DNA from: Flavobacteriaceae bacterium
GTDB taxonomy: Bacteria > Bacteroidota > Bacteroidia > Flavobacteriales > Flavobacteriaceae
DNA: 64,000 nt
Reading direction: 5' to 3'
NCBI GenBank assembly: GCA_029238215.1
Contig: JAQWGN010000010.1
Span: 62,001 to 126,000, forward strand
Shown here: positions 1-9,305 of the stretch, piece after piece
Layout: the number at the start of each line of letters is the position of its first letter
How positions within the stretch are numbered: position 1 is the stretch's first letter
Program-made: the position numbers and the translations under genes
The notes under the pieces: generated by a model
What the model saw: only the letters and a program-made list of their open reading frames with translations
Databases searched by the model: none
What the model was told of the DNA's origin: nothing

Positions 1-1252
1 TATATTTTATTTCACCAGGAAGAGCTTTAACAAATAACGAGTTATTTGGCATGGTATCAATCTCTATGGTTTCAACTAATTGAGTTTTACCATCAGGGCC
101 AATAGCCGGTTTGGTGTATAGATTCCCTCTATAATAACTCATATCCGAAACATCATTATTTATTGCTGGTCGATAGACATCGGCAACCCATTCGGCAACA
201 TTCCCTGCCATTCCGTAAAGTCCAAAATCATTTGGAGGGTATGATCGGACAGGGGCTGTAATATCTGCATTGTCTGAAGACCATCCAGCAAGACCACTAT
301 AATCTCCTTTTCCTTGTTTAAAATTGGCCAATTGATCCCCTTCATTTTTTCGTTTTAATGAACGTGTGGATTCACCAGACCATGGATATTTCTTTTTACC
401 TCGATAGCTGTTGTATTCTCTTAGTTCTGACAATCCCAAGGCAGCGTACTCCCATTCAGCTTCTGTTGGTAGTCTGTATTCTGGAAGAAGAAGTCCATCT
501 TTACGCTTAACATAATTTAAGGCTGTTGAATCTGCATCCCTACTTTTAGGTTGTGCACTTCTCCCTGATTTAGCAGCAAAATCCCCACCATAGGCTTGGT
601 TAGGAGTTTGTAGATATGTTTGGGTATTGAATTGCTTTCCAGGTGTAATACTGTCTATTTGAATGCTTACTCCTCGCTCAATGTAGCCTTCGTTTTCTAA
701 CACACGCTCATTAACACGATTTGAACGCCATTTGGCAAAATTAACTGCTTGCTGCCACGAAACACCCACTACTGGGTAGTCTCTAAAGGCAGGGTGGCGC
801 AAGTAATTGTTTACCATATCTTCATTAAAACCAAGAGGGTTTCGCCAGACCATGGTATCCGGAACGGCTGCAAAATATACGTTTCGATATTCTCCTTCCG
901 CTTTTTTGTAAATACGTTCTAGCCAGTCTAAGTATTCAAGATACATCAGATTAGTGACTTCAGTTGCGTCAAGAAAAAACGAACGAACCTGTACGCGTAC
1001 AGGAGCATTGTTCCAGTCACGCATAACGTCATCTTGAACTTTACCTTTTACAAAAGTGCCTCCAGGTACAAAAACAAGCCCTGGACCTGCCTCTTGGCCT
1101 TTGTAATTGGTTTTATATTGGAAACCACCTTTACTAGAATTGATCTCTAAACCAGTGGCTTGTGAAACATTATTGCCGCGTTTTCCAGAGCTACAACCAA
1201 TAAGAAGAGCGGATAAAGCGAATGAAATAAATAAGTTTGTATGTGTATTCAT
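1..1252 (-). CDS. gldJ: Gliding motility lipoprotein GldJ (3' end outside window)
   Basis: GldJ is an outer-membrane-associated lipoprotein needed for flavobacterial gliding; it stabilises GldK and the type IX secretion machinery. The start at 1252 gives a lipoprotein signal with lipobox Cys20 (ALLIGC), followed by SSGKRGN, which lacks the acidic surface-export signal and so fits a periplasm-facing protein. The rest is a formylglycine-generating-enzyme-like (SUMF1/FGE) fold: FVPGGTF near residue 60, RDYPVVGVSW near 160, RLPTEAEWEYAA, and GLYGMAGNVAEWVADVYRP near 340. GldJ and GldK use this fold without known FGE activity. The C-terminus runs off the left edge. It is divergent from porU, the neighbour expected in Flavobacteriaceae. 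GldK is the main alternative, but the porU linkage favours GldJ. Confidence 0.93.
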   Translation of the reverse strand, partial: MNTHTNLFISFALSALLIGCSSGKRGNNVSQATGLEINSSKGGFQYKTNYKGQEAGPGLVFVPGGTFVKGKVQDDVMRDWNNAPVRVQVRSFFLDATEVTNLMYLEYLDWLERIYKKAEGEYRNVYFAAVPDTMVWRNPLGFNEDMVNNYLRHPAFRDYPVVGVSWQQAVNFAKWRSNRVNERVLENEGYIERGVSIQIDSITPGKQFNTQTYLQTPNQAYGGDFAAKSGRSAQPKSRDADSTALNYVKRKDGLLLPEYRLPTEAEWEYAALGLSELREYNSYRGKKKYPWSGESTRSLKRKNEGDQLANFKQGKGDYSGLAGWSSDNADITAPVRSYPPNDFGLYGMAGNVAEWVADVYRPAINNDVSDMSYYRGNLYTKPAIGPDGKTQLVETIEIDTMPNNSLFVKALPGEIKY

Positions 1253-1272
1253 TTGTTTTTTAACAATCATAA

Positions 1273-1280
1273 CAAAGGTG
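1273..1280 (-). promoter_or_regulatory. Possible -7 element for gldJ
   Basis: On the minus strand this reads CACCTTTG, one mismatch from the Bacteroidota -7 consensus TAnnTTTG, 20 nt before the gldJ ATG. No clear -33 TTG lies at the right distance. The assignment is weak. No convincing element was found for the divergent porU. Confidence 0.35.
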
Positions 1281-1371
1281 CAATATACGAATTATTAGTG
1301 CGTTTATTTAATTAGTAAACGAAGTCAATCTTAAAATAGTATATGGGTAATTAAATACGATAACACTCACA

Positions 1372-4300
1372 ATGTCGTTATATTTACAGATGCAAAGGGA
1401 AAACCTAAAATTTATAGTATTCTTTTTCTGTTTTGGTTGGGCAACTATTTTTGCTCAAGACATCCCAAAGCACCCTTTTTTGGATGACGGAATTTCCGCA
1501 TGGCATCGTTTTTCTGTTGAAGAAACCGGAGTTCAAAAAATAGACGTTAAATTTTTACAAGACTTAGGGATTCCAGTTCAAGATATCAATCCTAAAACAT
1601 TGCGTGTTTTTGGAAGAGGAGGAGAAATGTTACCCCTTCAACTTTCCGATGATATTGAAACGCTGCATGAAAATTTTATTTGGGTTGTTGGTGAGGAAGA
1701 TGGTTCTTTTGACAATGAAGACTATATTTTGTTTATGGGTTATGCTGGAGATACTTGGAATGCTGAAAGCGAGACTTTTAAAAATTTATACAACGATTCA
1801 AGCGCATATTATATTACATATGGATCAACGTTTGGTAAGCGTGTAATGCCTATTGATGGGCAGGCGGCAGCATTGACAAACGCAAAAAATTATGGAATCT
1901 TTCAAGTGGCCCAAGAAGAAGACCGTTATAATCTAGGTGCGATTGGACGCCGTTGGTTTGGACTAAGATTTTCTGATGAACAAACGGAAACACTTACGCT
2001 TCAAACGCCCAATGTGGCAGAAGGAGCAACCATTGATCTTGCTGTACGCCTAGCAGCAGTATCAAATATCAGCTCAAGCTTTTCGTTAACCGCAGAAAAT
2101 AATACAGTTAATGCCTCTTTAGGAAAAACATCGAACACTATTGTTGCTACAGAACCCAATACGAGATTTAATTCTATCCGAGGAATAGTTTCCATGGAAT
2201 TGGAACCTACATCTGAAGTGAACGCAACATTGACGTATGATTCCAATGGTGATTTTTCATCGAATGGCTATCTTGACTATGTCTTGGTCCAATACAATAG
2301 AAAGTTGCTTGGCAATGGAGGTAGTTTTTTATTTACCCTAGATGCTTCTATGGGGCTACAACAATTGACAGTCTCAGACACAACGCCACAAACATCGTTG
2401 TGGGAATTGGGAAGTGGAGTTGTTCATCTTAACCCTGAAGGCGCAACTTCTTTTGGCGCTGAGGTTCTTGTGGATGAAACAGATACGTTTTATTTGGCAA
2501 CAGATTATAAAACACCAACATTTAATAGAAATTCACGAAAGCTTACTCCCTATACTGTTTGGGAAAAATTGGAGGCATTACCCCCAACTACCTATTTACT
2601 CATTACGAGCGAGGAATTTAGAAAAGAGGGCGAGCGTCTTGTAGCCCATCGCCGACAACACTTAGGCCTGCAAGCACAATTACTTACTTTAGAAGAAATC
2701 TATGAAGCCTTTTCTTGTGGACAGCAAGATATAGCCGCAATTCGTAATGCAATCCGTTATCTGTATTTTACGCAGGGCAAACAACTGAAATACTTGTGCT
2801 TATTTGGGGATACAAGTGTGGATTATAAAGATCGCTTGGCTTCAAACGACATGGTAGTGCCTACGTTTCATGCATTACCCAGTTTTTCTTTGGCAAATAC
2901 TTATATGTCCGATGATTTTTTTACCATGATGGATGCCGGGGAAGGACTTCTAAGCTCCACAGATGTTATGGATATGGCTACAGGCCGTATGGTGTTTTCA
3001 AACGAAACCCAATCCCGAGTAGTTGTGGATAAGGTAATTGCATATGAGTCTGCTGAAAACAAAGGAAGTTGGAACAATGTGTTTACGCTTCTATCAGATG
3101 ATGCTGATAAAACAAATGAAAAAGACGACTATAAAATACAAGTAGAACTCGATAAAGTTGGTGATGAATTGTTAAGTCAAAAACCATTTTTAAATATTAC
3201 CAAGCTTCATGCTGATGCCTTTAAGCAAGTTGCTTCAGCTGGTGGAGATCGATATCCCGACGTAGAACGCGCCCTAGAAAATAGGTTGTCACAAGGTGCC
3301 TTGGTTGTAAATTACTTTGGTCATGGTGGTGAAGATGGACTTGCAAGTGAGTTCTTGGTGGACAAGGACATGGCATCGACCTTATTTCATCCAGGCAAAT
3401 ACCCTCTTTTTATTACGTCTACATGTGAGTTTGCAAAATTTGACAACCCTGACAGGCAAACTGCTGGCGAATTGATTTACCAAAATCCTACTGGAGGAGC
3501 TATTGGGCTTATTACTACTACACGACAGATTTATGTGTCCAACGGGATTGATTATAATGCTATTATTTCAAAATATCTTTTTTCTTTTGGGTCGGAAGAA
3601 TACACGTCTGTTGCCGAAGCTCTAAGAAGAGCAAAAAATGAATTTAGAGATACTAGTCAAAAACGTATAGTATTTTATTTAGGAGACCCAGCTTTAAAGC
3701 TAAATATTCCGAAGAGAGAGGTCAAAATTACGCATATGAATGAAGTTGCAATTGAAGATTTAAGTGATGCACAGCGTCAACTTAAAGCCTTAGATACGGT
3801 TGTGCTTGAAGGGGCAGTTTATAATTATGATGGAACTCAAAATATTGAATTTGACGGCACGGTCACCTTACAGGTTTTTGACAAATCAGTTACCCGGAAT
3901 ACCCTTGGTAATGACGGAAATAAAATCATGGAGTTTTCTGCTTTAGGGAAACAGATATTTCAGGGTCTTGCCTCAGTAAGAAATGGGCAATTTTCAGCTT
4001 CTTTTGTGGTGCCTAAAGATATTAGTTTAGATGTTGGAGAGGCTCGAATAAGTCTAATCGCTTTTAACGAGGACAAGAGCGAGTCTTTGGGCGGTTATTC
4101 AGATAAACTAACAATAGGAGGTCTTAATTCAAATGTTACCGAAAATACTCAGGGTCCTGCAATTTCGGTGTATTTGAACGATAGAACATTTGTCGATGGT
4201 GATAGGGTCTTTGATAGTCCAACATTACTAGTAGATTTATCCGATCAAAATGGAATAAATACTGCAGGGGGTATTGGGCATGATATTACAGCAGTTTTGG

Positions 4301-4803
4301 ATGGAAATTTAATTAATCCTTATGTGCTTAATGCGTATTACACAACGGCTTTGGATGATTTTACAAAGGGCACCCTTGAGTTTCCTTTAAATGGTTTGGC
4401 AACAGGCATCCATACACTTTCCGTAAAAGCATGGGATACTCACAACAACCCTAACACCCAAACCATTACATTTTGGGTTATGGATAATGATAATATTTTA
4501 TTAGAAAACATCTTTAATACACCCAATCCAGTTTTGGATCAAACGACGTTTGTAGTTAAGCATAACAGGCCAAGAGAACTTTTGGAAGCTAAAATTTATA
4601 TATTTGCCATTGATGGCAAGAGAATTTGGCATACAAGTCAAAGCGTGTTTTCTAATGGCTACTTTATAGATAGTCTTACATGGGATACAAGGTCGTACAG
4701 TGGTCAACCCGTAAATAAAGGAACCTACGTGTACACGATTGAGTTAATTTCTACGTTATCTGGTTCGAGTGATACTATTTCAGGAAAACTTATTATAAAC
4801 TAA
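1372..4803 (+). CDS. porU: Type IX secretion system sortase PorU
   Basis: PorU is the cell-surface sortase of the T9SS: it removes the C-terminal signal of cargo proteins and attaches them to lipopolysaccharide. The 1143-aa protein has an N-terminal signal peptide (the start could also be the ATG at 1390), a long beta-rich N-terminal region, then a gingipain-like C25 peptidase domain. The predicted catalytic pair is visible: His651 in NYFGHGG and Cys685 in TSTCEF. A segment near the end (NTPNPV, GTYVYTIEL, GKLIIN) resembles a T9SS C-terminal domain, as known for PorU itself. Porv follows 3 bp after the stop, and gldJ lies upstream on the other strand. Length and gene order match flavobacterial PorU. 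Confidence 0.95.
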   Translation: MSLYLQMQRENLKFIVFFFCFGWATIFAQDIPKHPFLDDGISAWHRFSVEETGVQKIDVKFLQDLGIPVQDINPKTLRVFGRGGEMLPLQLSDDIETLHENFIWVVGEEDGSFDNEDYILFMGYAGDTWNAESETFKNLYNDSSAYYITYGSTFGKRVMPIDGQAAALTNAKNYGIFQVAQEEDRYNLGAIGRRWFGLRFSDEQTETLTLQTPNVAEGATIDLAVRLAAVSNISSSFSLTAENNTVNASLGKTSNTIVATEPNTRFNSIRGIVSMELEPTSEVNATLTYDSNGDFSSNGYLDYVLVQYNRKLLGNGGSFLFTLDASMGLQQLTVSDTTPQTSLWELGSGVVHLNPEGATSFGAEVLVDETDTFYLATDYKTPTFNRNSRKLTPYTVWEKLEALPPTTYLLITSEEFRKEGERLVAHRRQHLGLQAQLLTLEEIYEAFSCGQQDIAAIRNAIRYLYFTQGKQLKYLCLFGDTSVDYKDRLASNDMVVPTFHALPSFSLANTYMSDDFFTMMDAGEGLLSSTDVMDMATGRMVFSNETQSRVVVDKVIAYESAENKGSWNNVFTLLSDDADKTNEKDDYKIQVELDKVGDELLSQKPFLNITKLHADAFKQVASAGGDRYPDVERALENRLSQGALVVNYFGHGGEDGLASEFLVDKDMASTLFHPGKYPLFITSTCEFAKFDNPDRQTAGELIYQNPTGGAIGLITTTRQIYVSNGIDYNAIISKYLFSFGSEEYTSVAEALRRAKNEFRDTSQKRIVFYLGDPALKLNIPKREVKITHMNEVAIEDLSDAQRQLKALDTVVLEGAVYNYDGTQNIEFDGTVTLQVFDKSVTRNTLGNDGNKIMEFSALGKQIFQGLASVRNGQFSASFVVPKDISLDVGEARISLIAFNEDKSESLGGYSDKLTIGGLNSNVTENTQGPAISVYLNDRTFVDGDRVFDSPTLLVDLSDQNGINTAGGIGHDITAVLDGNLINPYVLNAYYTTALDDFTKGTLEFPLNGLATGIHTLSVKAWDTHNNPNTQTITFWVMDNDNILLENIFNTPNPVLDQTTFVVKHNRPRELLEAKIYIFAIDGKRIWHTSQSVFSNGYFIDSLTWDTRSYSGQPVNKGTYVYTIELISTLSGSSDTISGKLIIN

Positions 4804-4806
4804 ACG

Positions 4807-5958
4807 ATGAAAAAATTTATTGCAGCCGTCTTTTTTTTAGGAGCATTTTATCAAACAAAAGCACAAAACACAGATCTACGTGTTATCACCACAGGTGTAC
4901 CTTTTTTAACCATTGCACCCGATGCGCGATCTGCAGCCTTAGGAGATCAAGGGGTTGCCACCTCCTCCGATGCTTTTTCTAATCATTGGAATCCTGCAAA
5001 ATATGCTTTTGCATCGAATGATACAGGAGTAGCGATTAGTTATACGCCATATTTAAGCAAGCTTGTTAATGACATTTTCCTTGCAGATTTAACTTATTAC
5101 CGTGCTATTGATGACCGCGCTGCTTGGAGTGTAGGGTTGAGGTATTTTAGTTTGGGTGAGATTCAAATTGGACAAACACCTTCAGATTTTATAAATCCAC
5201 TAATAGAGCGGCCAAATGAATATGTCCTTGATGCTTCCTATGCATTAAAGCTCAGCGATAATTTTTCTATGGCGATTCAAGGTTCTTTTTTAACCTCTGA
5301 TTTAAAATTAGATTCAGGAACCAACGACAGTTCGTCTGCGAGTACAGTTTCTGTAGGTATTTCAGGGTTTTACGAGTCTTACGAAGTACCTTACTCTAGT
5401 TTTTCAGGAATTTGGCGAGCAGGATTTAACATTTCCAATATTGGTCCTAAATTAAAGTATGAGGATGAAGGACAATCTGATTTTTTGCCTACCAACCTTA
5501 AGCTAGGAGGTGGTTTTGATTTCATCTTTGATTCGTACAACAAGTTAGCGGTAAGCTTAGAAATCAATAAGTTATTGGTTCCTTCTTTAAGTGAGCCTGT
5601 AATAGATGATAATGGAGAAATAGTAGGCTATACGCAGCCCGACGATGTGGGTGTTCTTTCGGGAATATTTAAATCATTTGGTGATGCGCCAGATGGTTTT
5701 AGTGAGGAGTTAAAAGAATTCACATGGTCTTTAGGTGCTGAATTTATGTATGATGAATCTTTTGCCTTACGCGCAGGGTATTTTAATGAGCACGAGTTAA
5801 AAGGAGCACGAAAATTTTTCACTCTTGGGGCTGGATTTAAATACAATGTTATCGATGTCGACTTATCGTATTTAATCTCTGCATCTAAAATTGTTAACCC
5901 CCTTGAAAACACGCTTCGTTTCTCGCTTACATTTAACTTCGGTCAAGAGCGTTACTAA
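4807..5958 (+). CDS. porV: Type IX secretion outer membrane protein PorV (LptO)
   Basis: PorV is an outer-membrane beta-barrel that shuttles folded T9SS cargo from the SprA translocon to the PorU sortase complex. The 383-aa protein has a signal peptide ending near FYQTKAQ, then the PorV hallmark PFLTIAPDARSAALGDQGVA near residues 33-52 and HWNPAKYAF. It ends in alternating beta strands and a terminal aromatic (LTFNFGQERY), typical of outer-membrane barrels. It begins 3 bp after porU, so the two are almost certainly co-transcribed. Other T9SS components (SprA, PorZ, GldKLMN) are not in the window. Confidence 0.95.
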   Translation: MKKFIAAVFFLGAFYQTKAQNTDLRVITTGVPFLTIAPDARSAALGDQGVATSSDAFSNHWNPAKYAFASNDTGVAISYTPYLSKLVNDIFLADLTYYRAIDDRAAWSVGLRYFSLGEIQIGQTPSDFINPLIERPNEYVLDASYALKLSDNFSMAIQGSFLTSDLKLDSGTNDSSSASTVSVGISGFYESYEVPYSSFSGIWRAGFNISNIGPKLKYEDEGQSDFLPTNLKLGGGFDFIFDSYNKLAVSLEINKLLVPSLSEPVIDDNGEIVGYTQPDDVGVLSGIFKSFGDAPDGFSEELKEFTWSLGAEFMYDESFALRAGYFNEHELKGARKFFTLGAGFKYNVIDVDLSYLISASKIVNPLENTLRFSLTFNFGQERY

Positions 5959-5996
5959 GCTGTATTGTTTCGTTTTTTTTCAAGGTAAAGTTGCCT

Positions 5997-6004
5997 TATC
6001 TTTG
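5997..6004 (+). promoter_or_regulatory. Promoter -7 element for pdhA
   Basis: TATCTTTG matches the Bacteroidota -7 consensus TAnnTTTG exactly and lies 22 nt before the pdhA ATG. The expected -33 position is a T-rich tract rather than a clear TTG, so only the -7 half is well supported. Confidence 0.6.
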
Positions 6005-6026
6005 CAGTTCTTAATTGCATCATTCT

Positions 6027-7025
6027 ATGAAAGAAGTTACACGCGAGACCTATTTGAACTGGTACGAAAACATGCTTTTTTGGCGTAAGTTTGAAGATAA
6101 ACTGGCCTCAGTCTATATTCAACAAAAAGTACGCGGGTTTTTACACCTTTACAACGGTCAAGAAGCTGTACTGGCAGGTGCACTTCATTCTATGGATCTT
6201 ACCAAAGATCGAATGATTACGGCATATCGAAACCATGTTCAACCGATTGGAATGGGTGTTGATCCCAAAAGAGTAATGGCTGAATTGTTTGGCAAGGCAA
6301 CAGGTACTTCTAATGGTCTTGGTGGCTCAATGCATATTTTTTCAAAAGAACACCGTTTTCATGGAGGGCATGGTATTGTAGGAGGTCAAATTCCATTAGG
6401 CGCTGGAATGGCTTTTGGAGATAAATATCATGGAAGCGATGCAGTAACCCTATGTTGTATGGGTGATGGAGCTGTACGTCAAGGCTCGCTTCACGAAACT
6501 TTAAATCTTGCAATGCTTTGGAAACTCCCTGTCGTTTTTATTGTTGAAAATAACGGCTATGCAATGGGAACTTCTGTTGAACGGACTGCTAACCACACCG
6601 ATATTTGGAAGTTAGGGTTAGGCTATGAAATGCCTTGTGGTCCAGTTGATGGGATGAACCCCGTGGCTGTTGCGGAGGCCATAGATGAAGCTATACAGCG
6701 TGCTCGCCGAGGGGAAGGCCCTACATTCTTAGAAGCGAAAACATACCGTTATCGCGGTCACTCTATGTCGGATGCGCAGCATTACCGAACTAAAGATGAA
6801 GTAGAGGAGTACCGTAAAATTGACCCTATTACTCAAGTAAAAGATATTATTTTAGAGGAGAAGTATGCTACCGAAGAGGAGCTTGCAGAAATTGATGCAA
6901 GTATAAAAGCACGAGTTAAAGCATGTGAAGCCTTTGCAGAAGAATCTCCATTCCCTGAAAAAAGCTTGATGTACGACGCCGTTTACGAACAAGAAGATTA
7001 CCCATTTATATCTCACAAATTATAG
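6027..7025 (+). CDS. pdhA: Pyruvate dehydrogenase E1 component, alpha subunit
   Basis: This is the thiamine-diphosphate-binding subunit of the pyruvate dehydrogenase complex, which decarboxylates pyruvate and passes the acetyl group to E2. The start chosen is ATG 6027 (MKEVTRE, 332 aa); a TTG four codons upstream is possible but less likely. Visible features are the E1-alpha signature around GGSMHIF and HGIVGGQIPLG, and the TPP/Mg motif starting GDGA at residues 146-149 and ending NNGYAMGT. A conserved phosphorylation-loop-like stretch YRYRGHSMSD follows. E2 starts 1 bp after the stop. The beta subunit (pdhB) and E3 are not adjacent, so they must be encoded elsewhere. Confidence 0.95.
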   Translation: MKEVTRETYLNWYENMLFWRKFEDKLASVYIQQKVRGFLHLYNGQEAVLAGALHSMDLTKDRMITAYRNHVQPIGMGVDPKRVMAELFGKATGTSNGLGGSMHIFSKEHRFHGGHGIVGGQIPLGAGMAFGDKYHGSDAVTLCCMGDGAVRQGSLHETLNLAMLWKLPVVFIVENNGYAMGTSVERTANHTDIWKLGLGYEMPCGPVDGMNPVAVAEAIDEAIQRARRGEGPTFLEAKTYRYRGHSMSDAQHYRTKDEVEEYRKIDPITQVKDIILEEKYATEEELAEIDASIKARVKACEAFAEESPFPEKSLMYDAVYEQEDYPFISHKL

Positions 7026-7026
7026 C

Positions 7027-8619
7027 ATGGCAACAATAATCAATATGCCGCGTCTTAGCGACACCATGGAAGAAGGAACTGTGGCTACATGGCTTAAAAA
7101 TGTAGGCGACAAAGTAGTAGAAGGCGATATTTTGGCTGAAATCGAAACTGACAAAGCCACCATGGAGTTCGAATCTTTTCATGACGGAACCTTACTCCAT
7201 ATTGGAGTTGATGCTGGTGAAACAGCCCCCGTAGATGTTTTATTGGCAATAATAGGGGATGAAGGGGAAGATATTACCGCATTATTAAACGTTGATACTA
7301 CTGCAGCTCCTCAAGAAGAAGTTTCTGCTAATGAACCAACAGAAACTCAAGAGGTAGCATCTATTCCGGAAGGCCTTGAAATTATCAACATGCCACGCCT
7401 TAGCGACACTATGGAAGAGGGTACGGTAGCCTCTTGGCTAAAACAAGTAGGTGACGCTGTTGAAGAAGGTGATATTTTGGCTGAAATTGAAACGGACAAA
7501 GCAACAATGGAATTTGAATCCTTTTTCTCGGGTACTCTATTGCATATTGGTATAGGAGTAGGAGAAACGGCTGCTGTAGACACTCTTTTGGCAATTATTG
7601 GCCCTGAGGGTACAGATATTGCACCTATTTTGGCAGCACCTCCCACTGCGATTAAAGCTACCGAAACACCTGCTACTTCCGAACCTCCTTCAACTGTTCC
7701 AACCCAAGAAGTGACTCCCATTGAAGAACCGACACCTGTTGTTACAACTACAGGAAGAGTAATGGCTTCTCCATTGGCTAAAAAAATTGCAGCAGATAGA
7801 GGGATTGATATAAGTCTTGTTACGGGCACTGGCGAATCTGGCAGAATTGTAAAGCGCGATGTAGAGCAATTCACCCCAGCAGTAACAACAGCAACAGCTG
7901 CACCCGTTCAAGCAGCGGTCTTTGTTCCGGCGGGTCAAGAAAAACAAGAAGAAATCCCCAATTCGCAAATGCGTAAAACCATTGCAAAACGTCTTGGTGC
8001 ATCTAAATTTAGCGCACCGCATTACTATTTGTCAGTGGAGTTTGATATGGACCCTGCCATTGAGTTTAGAAAACAATACAATTCAATTCCAGACACCAAA
8101 ATATCATTTAACGATATCGTAGTAAAAGCAGTAGCACTATCTCTTAAAGCACATCCACAGGTAAATTCACAATGGTTTGACGACAAAATGGTTCTTAATC
8201 ATCACGTACATGTTGGTGTTGCCGTTGCCGTTGAAGATGGCCTTGTTGTGCCTGTGTTGAAGTTTGCCAACGAAATGGCCCTCCCACAAATTGGTTCACA
8301 AGTAAGAGACTTTGCCGGTAGAGCAAGAAGTAAAAAACTTACCCCACAAGAAATGGACGGAAGCACGTTTACGGTATCCAACCTTGGTATGTTCGGGATT
8401 AATGAATTTACATCAATTATCAACCAGCCAAACTCCGCCATATTATCGGTAGGAGCAATTGTTCAAAAACCCGTTGTAAAAGCAGGTGAGATTGTTGTTG
8501 GAAACACGATGAAGCTAACTCTTGCATGTGATCATCGTACAGTCGACGGAGCTACAGGAGCTCAGTTTTTACAAACGCTTAAGGAATTTATAGAAAACCC
8601 AATTAGACTGGTGGTCTAA
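7027..8619 (+). CDS. pdhC: Pyruvate dehydrogenase E2, dihydrolipoamide acetyltransferase
   Basis: E2 forms the core of the pyruvate dehydrogenase complex and transfers the acetyl group from lipoamide to CoA. The 530-aa protein has two lipoyl domains (about residues 1-80 and 118-198) with lipoylated lysines K43 and K158, both in ETDKATMEF. Pro/Thr/Glu-rich linkers separate them. The E1/E3-binding domain lies near 246-281 (ASPLAKKIA, GRIVKRDVE). The catalytic domain fills about 310-530, with the active-site HRTVDG at His503-Gly508. The two lipoyl domains are nearly identical in sequence, which suggests a recent internal duplication or concerted change. Confidence 0.96.
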   Translation: MATIINMPRLSDTMEEGTVATWLKNVGDKVVEGDILAEIETDKATMEFESFHDGTLLHIGVDAGETAPVDVLLAIIGDEGEDITALLNVDTTAAPQEEVSANEPTETQEVASIPEGLEIINMPRLSDTMEEGTVASWLKQVGDAVEEGDILAEIETDKATMEFESFFSGTLLHIGIGVGETAAVDTLLAIIGPEGTDIAPILAAPPTAIKATETPATSEPPSTVPTQEVTPIEEPTPVVTTTGRVMASPLAKKIAADRGIDISLVTGTGESGRIVKRDVEQFTPAVTTATAAPVQAAVFVPAGQEKQEEIPNSQMRKTIAKRLGASKFSAPHYYLSVEFDMDPAIEFRKQYNSIPDTKISFNDIVVKAVALSLKAHPQVNSQWFDDKMVLNHHVHVGVAVAVEDGLVVPVLKFANEMALPQIGSQVRDFAGRARSKKLTPQEMDGSTFTVSNLGMFGINEFTSIINQPNSAILSVGAIVQKPVVKAGEIVVGNTMKLTLACDHRTVDGATGAQFLQTLKEFIENPIRLVV

Positions 8620-8624
8620 ACGTT

Positions 8625-9305
8625 TTGAATACTATAAAAAACATTATTGTAACTGGGGCCAGTCGTGGCATTGGACTTGAATTGGTTCAATGGTTTGCAA
8701 ATAACAACCACAAAGTTTGGGCTCTTTCACGCAATATTGCTCCAATAGAAGCATTAAAACTCCGTAACGTTACAGCTTGTGCAATTGATATAGCAGACGA
8801 GAAATCTGTTTCCCATTGGCGTGCATCGTTTTCTTCAAAGGTTGATGTTCTTATAAACAATGCGGGAAAACTCATAAACAAACCTTTTTCCGAAACTACG
8901 CAAGCTGATTTTGAGGAAGTATATCGAGTCAATGTATTCGGATTAGCTAACATAACACGAGTGCTTATTGACGCTTTTAATCAGCAAGGCCATGTACTCA
9001 ATATTAGTAGTATGGGTGGCATCAATGGTTCGTCTAAATTTCCTGGCTTGGCTGCATATAGTAGTAGTAAAGGAGCAGTTTCTATACTTACAGAGCTTCT
9101 TGCCGAGGAGTTTAAAGCAACAGGACCTAGTGTTAATGCACTAGCCTTAGGCGCTGTACAAACAGAGATGTTAGCTGAAGCTTTTCCTGGGCTAGACGTG
9201 CCAATGGATGCATCGACGATGGCGGATTATATAGCCAGATTCTCGTTGAATGGACATCAATTTTACAATGGCAAAGTTTTGCCAGTTTCGAATACGACTC
9301 CTTAA
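8625..9305 (+). CDS. SDR family NAD(P)-dependent oxidoreductase
   Basis: This is a classical short-chain dehydrogenase/reductase of 226 aa with a Rossmann fold. The cofactor motif TGASRGIG is at residues 10-17, the NNAG motif near 80, a catalytic Ser in ISSMGG, and the YSSSK catalytic Tyr/Lys near 145-149. The substrate cannot be told. The reading frame has no ATG before the cofactor motif; the only good start is TTG 8625, five bases after the pdhC stop. It follows the dehydrogenase genes in the same direction and probably belongs to their operon, although no metabolic link is evident. Confidence 0.85.
   Translation: MNTIKNIIVTGASRGIGLELVQWFANNNHKVWALSRNIAPIEALKLRNVTACAIDIADEKSVSHWRASFSSKVDVLINNAGKLINKPFSETTQADFEEVYRVNVFGLANITRVLIDAFNQQGHVLNISSMGGINGSSKFPGLAAYSSSKGAVSILTELLAEEFKATGPSVNALALGAVQTEMLAEAFPGLDVPMDASTMADYIARFSLNGHQFYNGKVLPVSNTTP

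Noticed and set aside
1107-1298. 63-aa plus-strand open frame at the start of gldJ
   Set aside because: It is antisense to the gldJ signal peptide and promoter; the minus-strand lipoprotein reading is clearly real.
7347-7874. 175-aa minus-strand open frame inside pdhC
   Set aside because: It lies antisense to the lipoyl/linker region. It is Ser/Val/Ile-rich as expected from the Ala/Thr/Pro/Glu-rich linker read backwards, and has no family signature.
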